A DNA stretch of 64,000 bases from Kangiella koreensis DSM 16069 (GTDB lineage: Bacteria; Pseudomonadota; Gammaproteobacteria; Enterobacterales; Kangiellaceae), in the NCBI RefSeq assembly GCF_000024085.1, contig NC_013166.1:2788074-2852073 (forward strand), written 5' to 3'. Below, one piece after another: positions 51,344-61,097 of this stretch. Position 1 is the first letter of the stretch; each line of letters starts with the position of its first letter. The translations under genes and the position numbers were made by a program. The notes under the pieces were generated by a model that was given only the letters and a program-made list of their open reading frames with translations, made no database searches and had not been told where the DNA came from.

Positions 51344-51368
51344 AGGCTCACCACATATTCGGGCGGCA

Positions 51369-51397
51369 AGTATAAAGATTTAGTGCCCTTTAATCAA
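51369..51397 (-). promoter_or_regulatory. atp operon promoter
   Basis: On the minus strand TTGATT (51397-51392), 17 bases, TATACT (51374-51369): a strong sigma-70 pair. Predicted start near 51362, ahead of atpI. Confidence 0.75.
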
Positions 51398-51482
51398 CCA
51401 AACCACCTCGAAAAAGCACAAAATTTAAAGGCTATTCAGCCTCCCACCTATTAGCACAGCTAATGCCCCTATAATTTGTGCT

Positions 51483-52379
51483 TCAATCCTCTTTAATACC
51501 TAGATGTTGTAGTATTCCATCAAGCTCATCCAAACTGTGGTAGTTAATAACCAAGCTTCCTTTGCCTTTATTGCCGTGGTTAATAGCCACGCTGGCCCCG
51601 ATTTTTTCGGATAACTGCTCTTCTAAGGACTTGATGTGGTGATCTTTTTCCGCGGCTTTCGTTTTTTTCTTCGGTTCATTGATATTTCGAACCAGTTTTT
51701 CCGTTTCACGTACTGTCATTGCCTTAGCAACAACTATCTTGGCTGCCTCGGTTTGTCTGGCCGGCTCAAGCGACAGTAGAGCCCGGGCATGGCCCATTTC
51801 CAGATCACCGCGTTCTAATAAGGTCTTACAGTGTTCGCTTAATTGCATTAACCGTAATAAGTTGGTCACCGTAGTGCGGCTTTTACCTACTGCGTCAGCG
51901 GTTTGTTGGTGGGTTAAATCAAACTCTTCCATCAATCTGTGTAGCGCATAAGCTTCTTCCATCGCATTGAGATCTTCGCGCTGAATGTTCTCAATCAACG
52001 ACATCGCAATGGCAGCTTCATCCGGCACTTCTTTGATAATTACCGGGACTTCATGCAGTCCAGCTCTTTGTGCCGCACGCCAGCGACGTTCACCAGCTAT
52101 AATTTCATATTTGTCTTTCCCAACGGAGCGAATAACGATCGGCTGGATCATGCCTTGAGCCCTAATAGAGTCGGCCAGCTCGTCCAAACCTTCCTCTGTC
52201 ATAACCCGACGAGGTTGGTACTGACCAGGCTGCAAGAACTCAATCGGCATTTCTCTTAAATGACGCTCAGCTTCAGTCGCCTCGTTAGCCGCACCATCGC
52301 CACTTTTCTTAGCTTGAGGTTTGCTCATGGCTCCACCAAGCAGAGCATCTAAACCTTTTCCTAATCCTCGCTTACTCAT
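51483..52379 (-). CDS. parB: Chromosome-partitioning protein ParB
   Basis: 298 residues. CTP-dependent DNA clamp that loads at parS and spreads. It starts KRGLGKGLDALLGG; the ParB/Srx nuclease-like domain has 'LQPGQYQPRRVMTEEGLDELADSI', 'IIAGERRWRAAQRAGL' (GxxRxxA CTP box) and 'LIENIQREDLNAMEEA'; the helix-turn-helix 'LTHQQTADAVGKSRTTVTNLLRLMQL' follows; the C-terminal ~45 residues dimerise. Encoded 43 bases after parA. No perfect parS 16-mer was found in the window. Confidence 0.97.
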   Translation of the reverse strand: MSKRGLGKGLDALLGGAMSKPQAKKSGDGAANEATEAERHLREMPIEFLQPGQYQPRRVMTEEGLDELADSIRAQGMIQPIVIRSVGKDKYEIIAGERRWRAAQRAGLHEVPVIIKEVPDEAAIAMSLIENIQREDLNAMEEAYALHRLMEEFDLTHQQTADAVGKSRTTVTNLLRLMQLSEHCKTLLERGDLEMGHARALLSLEPARQTEAAKIVVAKAMTVRETEKLVRNINEPKKKTKAAEKDHHIKSLEEQLSEKIGASVAINHGNKGKGSLVINYHSLDELDGILQHLGIKED

Positions 52380-52421
52380 TCTGATCCTCTGTCACTCAAT
52401 ATTCTTCTGTGGTCGCACAGA

Positions 52422-53198
52422 TTAAACCGCTTGGGCCTTGTTGCGACGAATGATTTCACCAGCCAATGCTAAATAGGCTTTTGAACCGCTCGAACCTCTG
52501 TCATGGTACATTACTGGAACACCAAAACTTGGCGCTTCAGCCAGACGCACATTACGCGGAATAACAGTTCGATAAACTTTATCAGCAAAGTGATTGAACA
52601 GTTGTCGCGAGACTTCCAGCGACAAACGATTCCTTGGATCGTACATAGTTCTTAAAATACCCTCGATCTCTAAATCGGGGTTAATGTGATCCTGAACCTG
52701 ACCAATTGTATTTAATAGTGCAGACAAGCCTTCCAACGCATAATACTCACATTGCATTGGGATAATCACTGAGTCCGCCGCCACCAGAGAATTCAGTGTC
52801 AGCATGTTTAAAGAAGGAGGGCAGTCAATCAATACATAATCATAATAACGGTTTATTTGCTGTATAACCTGACGCAAGCGTTTTTCTTTATCGTCTAACT
52901 TTAACAAATGAACTTCGGCAGCGGTCAGATCAGCATTAGCTGGCAACACGTCAAATTTTCCAGCTTCTGAAAGCACAATATGACTTTTTGCCTCAACTGG
53001 CTCCATTAGTGAATCATAGACCGAAAGCTCCAGATCACCTTTTTCGACACCAGAGCCCATGGTTGCATTACCTTGCGGATCCATATCAACCAGCAGTACA
53101 CGCTTACCTTCCTCGGCTAAAGATGCAGCCAGGTTTACGCTGGTGGTTGTTTTACCAACACCGCCTTTTTGATTTGTAATGGCAATTACATGCGCCAC
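52422..53198 (-). CDS. parA: Chromosome-partitioning ATPase ParA (Soj)
   Basis: 258 residues, the short chromosomal (Soj) form lacking an N-terminal DNA-binding extension. Deviant Walker A is KGGVGKTTTSVNLA at about 11-24 with the signature Lys; Walker A' (LVDMDPQGNAT) and Walker B (YDYVLIDCPPSLNML) follow. Works with ParB to segregate origins. The rsmG-parA-parB order near the origin is typical. Confidence 0.97.
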   Translation of the reverse strand: MAHVIAITNQKGGVGKTTTSVNLAASLAEEGKRVLLVDMDPQGNATMGSGVEKGDLELSVYDSLMEPVEAKSHIVLSEAGKFDVLPANADLTAAEVHLLKLDDKEKRLRQVIQQINRYYDYVLIDCPPSLNMLTLNSLVAADSVIIPMQCEYYALEGLSALLNTIGQVQDHINPDLEIEGILRTMYDPRNRLSLEVSRQLFNHFADKVYRTVIPRNVRLAEAPSFGVPVMYHDRGSSGSKAYLALAGEIIRRNKAQAV

Positions 53199-53230
53199 GC
53201 TTCACCTCTTATTCTATTTGTGCAGCTTGG

Positions 53231-53881
53231 TTACTGCTTCTGTTTTAAATAGATAAACCAACGACTTGCATTGACACCCGGCAACTTGACTTCATTAGCC
53301 TTAACTAACTCAGCGGTTTCCGGCAATTCATCAAGTTCTTGCTGTGGGTATTGACCCTTCATCGCTAACCAATGACCATGCTCTGTAAGCAGGTGCCCCG
53401 TCCATTGCACCATGTCGGACAGGCTGGCAAAAGCGCGCGAAAGAATGCAAGCATACCCTGATTGATTCTCAAAGTCTTGTACTCGCTGATTTATCACCGT
53501 CACATTATTCAAGCCCAACTCGTAGACCACCTGTTTCAGAAAACGGGTCTTTTTACTGTTGGTATCGAGCAGTGTGAACTGTTTTTCAGGATTTAAAATT
53601 GCCAGTGGAATTCCCGGCAAACCTCCTCCGGTGCCTACATCCAACAAAGAACTATAATCTTTAATCGCTGGACTCACTGCCACTGAGTCAAGCAAATGCA
53701 AATCCAGCGCTTCCTTCGGATTGGTTATAGCTGTTAGATTAAATGCCTTGTTCCACTTGAGTAGTAAAGAAAGATAATTGAGTAAGCGCTCACTTTCTTC
53801 TTTTGATGAATCTATACCTATATTCTGACATTTTTGGTTAAAGGTATCTTGAAGCTTTAATAATTCCGAATTCACAAGCAA
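53231..53881 (-). CDS. rsmG: 16S rRNA m7G527 methyltransferase
   Basis: 216 residues (GidB). SAM-binding motif 'SLLDVGTGGGLPGIPLAIL' near 80-98 and 'FTLLDTNSKKTRFLKQVVYEL'; 'KWNKAFNLTAI' precedes them, as in all RsmG. Methylates G527 of 16S rRNA; loss gives low streptomycin resistance in relatives. The frame begins at TTG 53881; a GTG at 53875 is equally plausible. It lies 77 bases downstream of mnmG. Confidence 0.95.
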   Translation of the reverse strand: MLVNSELLKLQDTFNQKCQNIGIDSSKEESERLLNYLSLLLKWNKAFNLTAITNPKEALDLHLLDSVAVSPAIKDYSSLLDVGTGGGLPGIPLAILNPEKQFTLLDTNSKKTRFLKQVVYELGLNNVTVINQRVQDFENQSGYACILSRAFASLSDMVQWTGHLLTEHGHWLAMKGQYPQQELDELPETAELVKANEVKLPGVNASRWFIYLKQKQ

Positions 53882-53958
53882 TGTCTTCTTAAAATAGTTA
53901 TTGGTACCAATCGTGCATTACACCAAAGATTAACAAGGTAGGTCTCATAAATGATTTT

Positions 53959-55845
53959 TTATGCAGACTTTAAATGCTGGCGTTTTTTCAAGTGCACTAA
54001 TAACAACGAAATAGCCGCCGGGGTCACTCCTGATACACGACCGGCCTGGCCAATGGTTTCAGGTTTGATATTCATCAGCTTTTGTACCACCTCGTTGGAA
54101 AGCCCTTTGACCTGACTGTAATCGAGATCCTTTGGCAGTACTGTATTCTCATTACGTAGGCTGCGTTCAATTTCGTCTTTTTGACGATCAATATAGCCAG
54201 AATATTTGATTTGTATTTCTACCTGTTCCGCCACTTTTGCGGGTACCGGCTGCTCAATCATGCCAGGCAATGCCATCAAACCAGCATAGGTCACATCAGG
54301 ACGGCGTAACAATTCTTCACCTTTATAGGCACGACTTAAGGGCTTTTCTAATTGTTGATTCAGTTGCTGACCGGCAGGGCTGTCAGGTTGAACCACTAAG
54401 TTTTTGATACGGGCTGTTTCTCGCTCAATAGCTTCTTTCTTGTCACTAAAGGCCGACCAGCGATCATCGCTCACCATCCCCAGTTCACGTCCTTTTTCGG
54501 TCAGACGTAAATCTGCGTTATCTTCGCGTAAAATTAAACGGTATTCCGCTCTTGAGGTAAACATACGGTAAGGTTCTTGAGTTCCACGGGTAATTAAGTC
54601 ATCGATCAAGACCCCGATATAGGCTTGATCGCGACGCGGTGACCAGGCTTCTTTGTCTTGTACTTGCAGCGCTGCATTCATACCCGCAATCAAGCCCTGC
54701 GCACCGGCTTCTTCATAGCCTGTGGTGCCATTTATCTGACCGGCAAAGAACAAACCATCAATAAACTTAGTTTCCAATGAGGCTTTTAAGTCACGAGGAT
54801 CGAAATAGTCATATTCAATGGCATAACCGGGACGGGTTATATGCGCATTTTCAAAGCCTTTAATTGAGCGCACCAGATCCATTTGCACATCAAACGGCAA
54901 GCTGGTGGAAATCCCATTAGGGTAGAGCTCATTACTGTTTAAGCCTTCTGGCTCGACAAAAATCTGGTGACTGTTTTTGTCACTGAAACGCATGATTTTG
55001 TCTTCAATAGAAGGGCAGTAGCGTGGGCCAACCCCTTCGATTACACCTGAGTACATCGGCGAACGATCCAGACCGCTTCGAATAATGTCATGTGTGGCAT
55101 CGTTAGTATGCGTTATCCAGCAAGAAATCTGTCGCGGATGCTGGTCAGCTGTCCCCATAAAAGAGAAGGTTGGTACAGGGTTATCACCTGCCTGTTCTTC
55201 CATCACTGAAAAATCAACACTTTTAGCGTCTATGCGTGGCGGAGTACCTGTTTTCAGCCGATCAACACGGAATGGTAATTCACGTAAACGGTCGGCCAAT
55301 GCAATGGAAGGAGGATCGCCTGCCCGGCCACCGGAATGATTCTGCATGCCTATATGAATCAAACCGCCTAAAAAGGTACCCACGGTCAACACCACAGATG
55401 GCGCATAGAAATCCAAACCCATTTGGGTTTTAACCCCTTGCACCTTGTCCTGCTCAACGATTAGATCAACTACAGCATTCTGGAAGATGGTCAAATTAGG
55501 TTGGTTTTCTAAAATTTCACGAATGGCGCTTCGGTATAAGCCGCGATCTGCTTGCGCCCGGGTCGCTCTAACTGCAGGGCCTTTGCTGGCATTGAGGGTT
55601 CTGAATTGAATGCCGGCACGGTCAATAGCCTGCGCCATGGCACCGCCCAAAGCATCAATTTCTTTAACTAAATGGCCTTTACCAATCCCGCCTATCGCTG
55701 GATTACAGGACATTTGGCCAAGTGTTTCAATATTATGCGTTAGTAATAAGGTTTTCACGCCCATACGAGCTGAAGCCAAAGCTGCCTCGGTGCCAGCATG
55801 GCCTCCACCAATCACAATTACTGAATATTTTTCTGGGTAACGCAT
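53959..55845 (-). CDS. mnmG: tRNA uridine-34 carboxymethylaminomethyl enzyme, FAD subunit
   Basis: 628 residues (GidA). With MnmE it makes (c)mnm5U34 in several tRNAs. FAD-binding '[21 protein letters not shown]' is at the start; '[22 protein letters not shown]' carries the catalytic Cys; the second conserved Cys segment and '[20 protein letters not shown]' follow; the C-terminal helical domain (about 550-628) binds MnmE. Start '[12 protein letters not shown]' aligns with E. coli. Its usual neighbour mnmE is displaced by a 3-gene island. Confidence 0.98.
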   Translation of the reverse strand: MRYPEKYSVIVIGGGHAGTEAALASARMGVKTLLLTHNIETLGQMSCNPAIGGIGKGHLVKEIDALGGAMAQAIDRAGIQFRTLNASKGPAVRATRAQADRGLYRSAIREILENQPNLTIFQNAVVDLIVEQDKVQGVKTQMGLDFYAPSVVLTVGTFLGGLIHIGMQNHSGGRAGDPPSIALADRLRELPFRVDRLKTGTPPRIDAKSVDFSVMEEQAGDNPVPTFSFMGTADQHPRQISCWITHTNDATHDIIRSGLDRSPMYSGVIEGVGPRYCPSIEDKIMRFSDKNSHQIFVEPEGLNSNELYPNGISTSLPFDVQMDLVRSIKGFENAHITRPGYAIEYDYFDPRDLKASLETKFIDGLFFAGQINGTTGYEEAGAQGLIAGMNAALQVQDKEAWSPRRDQAYIGVLIDDLITRGTQEPYRMFTSRAEYRLILREDNADLRLTEKGRELGMVSDDRWSAFSDKKEAIERETARIKNLVVQPDSPAGQQLNQQLEKPLSRAYKGEELLRRPDVTYAGLMALPGMIEQPVPAKVAEQVEIQIKYSGYIDRQKDEIERSLRNENTVLPKDLDYSQVKGLSNEVVQKLMNIKPETIGQAGRVSGVTPAAISLLLVHLKKRQHLKSA

Positions 55846-56032
55846 AATTTACAATCTCTAATTAAATCTTGATATCTGGTTTATATAAACAAAACCCCTT
55901 TCCTATAAAGGGAGCGAGATCATACCTATCTTTGTATAACTTTTGAACAGTTTTTCACATTGAATTCACTTCTTTTTATTAGTTTTTCACTAGCTTTCAA
56001 GAGGTTAGGCTTAACTGTTGGCTTGCTGTTTA

Positions 56033-56041
56033 TGGTATAAC
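56033..56041 (+). promoter_or_regulatory. Extended -10 promoter element before the CPBP gene
   Basis: TGG-TATAAC resembles an extended -10 (TGn-TATAAT). The start point would be near 56048, giving a very short leader for the ATG at 56057 or a normal one for a TTG at 56087. Confidence 0.4.
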
Positions 56042-56056
56042 ATTGATCATCAGACT

Positions 56057-56782
56057 ATGAGTGAGCTACAAACAAGGGGTTTATGTTTGACCAACCTTAA
56101 CCAAAAGTATCAGCAGCCTTTCGCCGAGAGTATTATTTTAAGCTGCTTAGCCTTAGTAATGCTTGCTTTCACGACCAGTAGTATTCTATTTGTCGCTTAC
56201 TTCGTTCTCGATTTACCCCTTGGAACCGATCCTCCCTCAACTATTTTATCGATTTCCGTGAGCCTGGGTTTGCTGATCAGCTATGCACTAATAATACGTC
56301 TTAGCCGTTCTTTTTTCTCTGCCATTTTTGTGCCCCAGCTAAAGGCTTCTCTGTTTTGGATTGTTGGTTCAATATTGATCGGAGTCGTGTTTTCGATAGT
56401 AGTGTTGTGGTTTGCTCCACTTTTTAAACAGCCATCCGAGATTGACTCTACTTTTGAACAAATTTTAACGGGGGGAGCTACTGCAAAAGCCTTATTGTTT
56501 ATTTCTGTCGTTTTGCTGGCCCCCATTGGCGAGGAATACCTTTTTAGAGGTGTTTTGTTATCTGGTTTATCCTCGCGTATGAGGACAATTTCAGCTATTT
56601 TGTTATCCTCTGTTGTTTTTATGGCCTTTCACCTACTAGAATACTACGGTTATTGGTTTGCTTTGGTGGCCATTTTCCTATTGGGGATACTATTAGCGAT
56701 GCTACGGCTACGTAGTCAATCTATGTTGGTGCCGATACTTTGCCATGCTAGTTATAACTTAATAATGTTAACCCTTGCTTAG
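56057..56782 (+). CDS. CPBP-family intramembrane glutamic protease
   Basis: About 241 residues with roughly seven hydrophobic helices. CPBP (Rce1/Abi-like) motifs are present: 'IGEEYLFRGVLLSGL' (EExxxR), FHLLEY (first His) and 'VPILCHASYNLIM' (second His with Asn). Such proteases cleave or process membrane-associated substrates; some are linked to bacteriocin immunity. Substrate unknown. Start choice is open: ATG 56057 lacks a ribosome-binding site, while TTG 56087 has AAGGGG seven bases upstream. First of a three-gene plus-strand island between mnmG and mnmE. Confidence 0.85.
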   Translation: MSELQTRGLCLTNLNQKYQQPFAESIILSCLALVMLAFTTSSILFVAYFVLDLPLGTDPPSTILSISVSLGLLISYALIIRLSRSFFSAIFVPQLKASLFWIVGSILIGVVFSIVVLWFAPLFKQPSEIDSTFEQILTGGATAKALLFISVVLLAPIGEEYLFRGVLLSGLSSRMRTISAILLSSVVFMAFHLLEYYGYWFALVAIFLLGILLAMLRLRSQSMLVPILCHASYNLIMLTLA

Positions 56783-56827
56783 TGGATTGATCATTTTCAC
56801 TAAACAACAAAAGTGAAGGAGAAAAGG

Positions 56828-58093
56828 GTGAAACTTTTTATTCGTTTATTTATTTTCTTATTAATCGCCGCAGCTTTAGCTTATGGCTATATCTGGTATA
56901 AAAATAAACAAGCTATTGATGATATATTCTCTCAACTTCGTATGTTTACCTCTGCGAGCTACGACACTACTTTTGTGAGTATTGACGGTAAGTCTGTAAC
57001 CCGCGGTATTAAGTTTACTTTTCCGGGTACAAGCACAGACGCCACCATTGATGAGTTTCAAATAGGTACAGAAAGTCTAATAGAATCTTTTAAGTTGGTA
57101 CGCAGCATTGAAACTAGAATGTTAAATGATGCACCTTCTTCAATGGTGCTCAAGGTTCAAAACTTCCAGTTTCCGCTAACCTTAGATTTAGAGTCTGATT
57201 CATCTTTTGCGACAGAGCCTGACTTTTTCACTAAACTGCAAATGGCTGGCTGTGATAATAAGCGCACTATCAGCATCAGTGATTTGAATGAAATGGGTTA
57301 TAACCAAATATCCTTGGACTTAAATACCAGCATCAACTACGACCACCATATAAACCAAGCAAAATTCGTTGTCTATGCTGACGCTCGTGATTACGGCAGT
57401 TTCCAAATAGACTCTCTAATGGATAACATCAGCCAGAATTCTTATAACTCGAAGCTCAAAAATATAACCATGACCATTAAAAATGATGGTTACGTTAACC
57501 GCTTGAATGAATTCTGCGCAGATCTAGTAGGCGTTTCCAAAGAAGACTACTACCAACGCCACCTGGACTACTTTACTCATCTTTTATATAACGAGTCTAT
57601 TTATCTCAGCGACGAGTTTTATATGCAGTACGCCGATTACGTCGCTAATCCCCGCAGTATTAAAATCTCTACTTATCCCGATAACTCTATGGACCCATTT
57701 CAGCTTATGTCCATGTCACCTCAACTCATGGTTAGTAGTTTAAATATGTCGATCACCATCAATGACCATGAAATAAGGCAACTTTTTGGTGCTCGCCCCA
57801 ATCCCGAAGACTTACCTGAGTTGGATGAGCCTGTTCAAGTGATAGATGACAGCATTGAAACTATTCAAGGCTTAACCTTACAAGAAACCGACACGTCACA
57901 ACTTGCCAACTACATAAATTATCAGGCTTATTTTGATTATCGAGGTAAGTCCTATAAAGGTGTTATTGAATCAGTAGAAGGTTCTGTTGCACGTATTAAT
58001 ACACAGGTTTCCGCAGGTAATTATTTGCAAATGCCTTTCAGGGTTTCTGAAATTCGTAATCTACAAGTTAGGCGAGAGTTTAATGGTGATTAA
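56828..58093 (+). CDS. Unknown membrane-anchored protein
   Basis: About 421 residues, not recognised. A single N-terminal hydrophobic segment (LFIRLFIFLLIAAALAYGYIWY) anchors or exports it. The rest is mixed alpha/beta, acidic, with many beta strands (SINYDHHINQAKFVVYADAR, ITMTIKNDGYVNRLNEF) and a final basic SH3-like stretch (GKSYKGVIESVEGSVARINT). It has only three cysteines. GTG at 56828 is chosen because GGAG lies seven bases before it; GTG at 56813 is upstream of that. A two-base-step distance (about 45 bases) links it to the CPBP gene, so both may be one operon. It is followed by a terminator. Confidence 0.7.
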   Translation: MKLFIRLFIFLLIAAALAYGYIWYKNKQAIDDIFSQLRMFTSASYDTTFVSIDGKSVTRGIKFTFPGTSTDATIDEFQIGTESLIESFKLVRSIETRMLNDAPSSMVLKVQNFQFPLTLDLESDSSFATEPDFFTKLQMAGCDNKRTISISDLNEMGYNQISLDLNTSINYDHHINQAKFVVYADARDYGSFQIDSLMDNISQNSYNSKLKNITMTIKNDGYVNRLNEFCADLVGVSKEDYYQRHLDYFTHLLYNESIYLSDEFYMQYADYVANPRSIKISTYPDNSMDPFQLMSMSPQLMVSSLNMSITINDHEIRQLFGARPNPEDLPELDEPVQVIDDSIETIQGLTLQETDTSQLANYINYQAYFDYRGKSYKGVIESVEGSVARINTQVSAGNYLQMPFRVSEIRNLQVRREFNGD

Positions 58094-58131
58094 CACCTGA
58101 AAACTTTATCTTTTATATCTACTTTTAATAG

Positions 58132-58155
58132 TCCCGCCTTAGTGCGGGATTATTT
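58132..58155 (+). terminator. Rho-independent terminator after the 421-residue gene
   Basis: TCCCGC-CTTAGT-GCGGGA followed by TTATTTATTT. It lies 39 bases after the stop codon and separates this gene from the glycosyltransferase. Confidence 0.75.
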
Positions 58156-58214
58156 ATTTCGTTACAAGTTCCTTCAGTTTTCCATATCTTGCTGATTTAT
58201 CTCATTTTATGCCT

Positions 58215-58261
58215 AGCGCTTCACAATGCGGAGACCAGTAAAAAGCTTATTGTGAACTGCT
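58215..58261. repeat. Inverted repeat upstream of the glycosyltransferase gene
   Basis: AGCGCTTCACAAT (58215-58227) and ATTGTGAACTGCT (58249-58261) pair at 11 of 13 positions, with a 21-base loop. The right arm overlaps a near-CRP core TGTGA-N6-TCATA (58251-58266, 9 of 10). About 100 bases before the glycosyltransferase start. Possible regulator site or leader hairpin. Confidence 0.45.
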
Positions 58262-58362
58262 TCATACATATCGCTTTGTAGGTGTCGGGAGGTGTGCAAT
58301 AATCGCCGGCAATTTTGCATAATTTCATTTGATATCTTTTGATACCAAGCAGAGCTAAAACT

Positions 58363-59724
58363 ATGAAACTTCTCAATCGACAGCAACTTACAACTAAACT
58401 CTTAGTTACCAGTTTGTACTTATTGTCTGCCACAGTTCTAATTTTGGCCTTTTTTATTGATCGTCCTGTATCCGATTCACTAATAAGCCTTCGCGTCTTT
58501 TTGTTTATTATGGTGTTACCTTTAATTACCAAATTAATGGTTCAACTCTATGCAGCAATAAGATATTCACTCCAACCTGTAAACCAAGGCTACTCCACCA
58601 TGGTTCCTTACAAAGTGAGTGTCTTATTGCCAGCCTGGAATGAAGAGGTCGGGATTGTCAAAACTATAGAGTCGGTGCTTCAGTCCAATTACCATGACTT
58701 TGAATTAATCGTTATAAATGATGGTTCAACCGACAAAACTGATCAATTAGTTCGTCAATTTATTGCTGACTATGAAGCTGACTCTAACCCCAAGGTTTCC
58801 ATTAAATATTTATCATTACCTAACGGTGGTAAAGCCCACGCCCTAAACAAAGGCTTGGAACTTGCAACCGGTAATATTGTTATTACCATTGATGCTGACT
58901 GTATCGTTGATCGCAATGCTATCTATAGATTTATACAACGCTTCGATGATCCGTCAATTGGCGCGGTTGCCGGTAATATTATTGTTGGCAATAAAAGGAA
59001 GCCTCTTGAATGGTTGCAACAACTTGAATATGTCTGTGGGTTCTTTTATAAACGAGCTGACTCTTATTTCAATGCCGTCCACATTATTGGTGGCGCTGCA
59101 GCCGCTTACCGTAGAGATGTACTTATCAATTTGAAAGGTTTTGATGAAGAAATTATTACGGAAGATATTGATCTTTCGATGAGTATTTTGAGCCATGGAT
59201 ATAAAACACGTTATGCTCATGACGCGGTTGTTTATACTGAAGGTCCAACAGAGTGGAAAGGTATACGTAAGCAACGTCTTCGCTGGAAGTATGGACGTAT
59301 TCTTTGTTATTTAAAGCATCGTGAATTATTTTTAAGTAGTAATTCACAACACAATCGTTATTTATCCTGGTTTATTTTGCCGCTTGCTGTATACGCGGAA
59401 ATCATGCTGCTTAATGTTGGTTTGTTTTTATCGTTATTCTACTGTTACGTGATAGCCAGTCAGGATTTTGCACTATTAGCATCAGTTATATTGGTATCAT
59501 CTAGCCTGGTAGCTTTACAAATTAAGTTGGACTCAAAATCAAGTTATCACAAAAACCTATTGCCGTTTATCCCAGTGGCTTGGTTATTACTTTATGTGAT
59601 TGAGTTTATTGAGCTGGTTGCTTTAACTATGAGCTTACAGAAACTTTATAACCGAGAATCTGTTAAGTGGCAAAAATGGAATAGGATTGGTCTTCAACAG
59701 CAAACAGCCGAACAAACTTCTTAG
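58363..59724 (+). CDS. Family 2 processive-type glycosyltransferase (PgaC/BcsA-like)
   Basis: About 453 residues. Two N-terminal membrane helices (20-40, 48-72), a GT-A domain with 'VSVLLPAWNEEVGIVKTIESV', DGSTDKT, the DADC (DxD-like) metal site, TEDIDLSM (base) and QRLRWKYG (QxxRW acceptor motif), then three C-terminal helices. This set is typical of PgaC/IcaA poly-GlcNAc synthases and BcsA-like enzymes that polymerise and export sugars. No pgaA, pgaB or bcs partner genes are nearby. ATG 58363 is preferred over TTG 58339. Converges with mnmE, only one base between the stops. Confidence 0.86.
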   Translation: MKLLNRQQLTTKLLVTSLYLLSATVLILAFFIDRPVSDSLISLRVFLFIMVLPLITKLMVQLYAAIRYSLQPVNQGYSTMVPYKVSVLLPAWNEEVGIVKTIESVLQSNYHDFELIVINDGSTDKTDQLVRQFIADYEADSNPKVSIKYLSLPNGGKAHALNKGLELATGNIVITIDADCIVDRNAIYRFIQRFDDPSIGAVAGNIIVGNKRKPLEWLQQLEYVCGFFYKRADSYFNAVHIIGGAAAAYRRDVLINLKGFDEEIITEDIDLSMSILSHGYKTRYAHDAVVYTEGPTEWKGIRKQRLRWKYGRILCYLKHRELFLSSNSQHNRYLSWFILPLAVYAEIMLLNVGLFLSLFYCYVIASQDFALLASVILVSSSLVALQIKLDSKSSYHKNLLPFIPVAWLLLYVIEFIELVALTMSLQKLYNRESVKWQKWNRIGLQQQTAEQTS

Positions 59725-59725
59725 C

Positions 59726-61084
59726 TTATTTTCCTATACAGAAACTACTAAATATTCGTCCTAATAAATCATCGGCGGTAAACTCGCCGGTGATTTCTGA
59801 TAATGCATTCTGTGCTTGACGCAACTCGTCAGCCAATAATTCTCCCGCATGATACACTTCAAGTTGCTGTCTACCATTCTCACAATATAGTAATGCCCGC
59901 TCAATGGCATCCAGGTGACGGCGACGGGCAATAAATGACCCTTCTGATGTTTGCTTGAAACCAACAATATCTTTTAAGGTGTTTTTTAGTTCCTCAATAC
60001 CTTGCCCAGTTTTAGCACTAAGAGGAAGTACCTTATATTCTGTAGCATCTGGAAGTTCTAGCTGGTCCGTAAGATCGACTTTATTGGCAACGATCAGAAG
60101 CTTATCTTTAAATTGTTCAAACTTTGTAAATGCTGGATCAATTTCATGAGGTACAAACTGGTGTGTCTCACTTGCGTCAGCTACCAAAACAATTTGATCC
60201 GCTTTATCTATTTCTTGCCAGGCACGTTCTATACCAATTTTTTCTACCGTATCGTCACTCTCGCGTAATCCTGCTGTGTCAATGATGTGAACCGGTAATC
60301 CATCAATATGTATATGCTCTCGCAATACATCTCGCGTGGTACCCGCAATCTCTGTGACGATAGCTGACTCTTTTCCAGCCAGAGTATTAAGTAAACTTGA
60401 TTTTCCCGCATTAGGTTTGCCCGCAATAACTACTGTCATACCCTCGCGCAGAATTGAACCTTGCTGGGCTTCTTTTTTTAACTGCTTAATTGCGTCAATA
60501 ATCGCATAGAGATCTGTTTGTACTTTTCCATCGGATAAAAAATCAATTTCTTCTTCTGGAAAATCAATTGCTGCTTCTACATAAATTCTTAAGTGAATTA
60601 AAGATTCAACCAATTGGTTAACTTTGTTTGAAAACTCGCCCTGCAAAGAACGCATTGCCGATCTAGCGGCCTGTTCAGAAGTAGACTCAATTAAATCAGC
60701 TATTGCTTCTGCTTGTGCTAAATCAAGCTTGTCGTTCAAAAATGCTCTTTCTGAAAACTCACCAGGCCGGGCAATCCGAGCACCAGCACTTACCACTTCT
60801 TTAAGTAGCATATCCAGGATTACAGGACCACCATGTCCCTGCAACTCAAGTACATCTTCGCCGGTAAATGAGTTGGGTGCTTTGAATAAGATGGCTATGC
60901 CTTGATCAATGGTGTGACCCAAATGATCTAAGAAGGGGAGGTAGGTTGCTTCACGAACTTTAATAGATTTGCCAAGAATGACTTGGCTAATTTTAGTAGC
61001 GTCCTTACCAGAAACTCGAATAATGCCAACGCCACCTCGACCGGGTGGCGTTGCAATTGCAGCAATTGTATCTTGACTGGTCAC
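59726..61084 (-). CDS. mnmE: tRNA uridine-34 modification GTPase
   Basis: About 452 residues (E. coli MnmE 454). Tetrahydrofolate-binding N-terminal domain with '[22 protein letters not shown]', a helical domain, and an inserted G domain with '[17 protein letters not shown]', the G2/G3 region '[12 protein letters not shown]' and DTAGLRE, and 'ANKVDL'. The C-terminal FCIGK supplies the active-site Cys. The GTG at 61084 gives the correct length; a TTG at 61129 is in frame but overlaps yidC. No clear ribosome-binding site precedes the GTG, so translation may be coupled to yidC. Confidence 0.95.
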   Translation of the reverse strand: MTSQDTIAAIATPPGRGGVGIIRVSGKDATKISQVILGKSIKVREATYLPFLDHLGHTIDQGIAILFKAPNSFTGEDVLELQGHGGPVILDMLLKEVVSAGARIARPGEFSERAFLNDKLDLAQAEAIADLIESTSEQAARSAMRSLQGEFSNKVNQLVESLIHLRIYVEAAIDFPEEEIDFLSDGKVQTDLYAIIDAIKQLKKEAQQGSILREGMTVVIAGKPNAGKSSLLNTLAGKESAIVTEIAGTTRDVLREHIHIDGLPVHIIDTAGLRESDDTVEKIGIERAWQEIDKADQIVLVADASETHQFVPHEIDPAFTKFEQFKDKLLIVANKVDLTDQLELPDATEYKVLPLSAKTGQGIEELKNTLKDIVGFKQTSEGSFIARRRHLDAIERALLYCENGRQQLEVYHAGELLADELRQAQNALSEITGEFTADDLLGRIFSSFCIGK

Positions 61085-61097
61085 TTTAACGGATCGT

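Noticed and set aside
51702..51717. parS-like sequence CGTTTCACGTACTGTC inside parB
   Set aside because: Only the first half matches the parS consensus TGTTTCACGTGAAACA; the second half is lost and the site is within coding sequence. No full parS was found by eye in the window.
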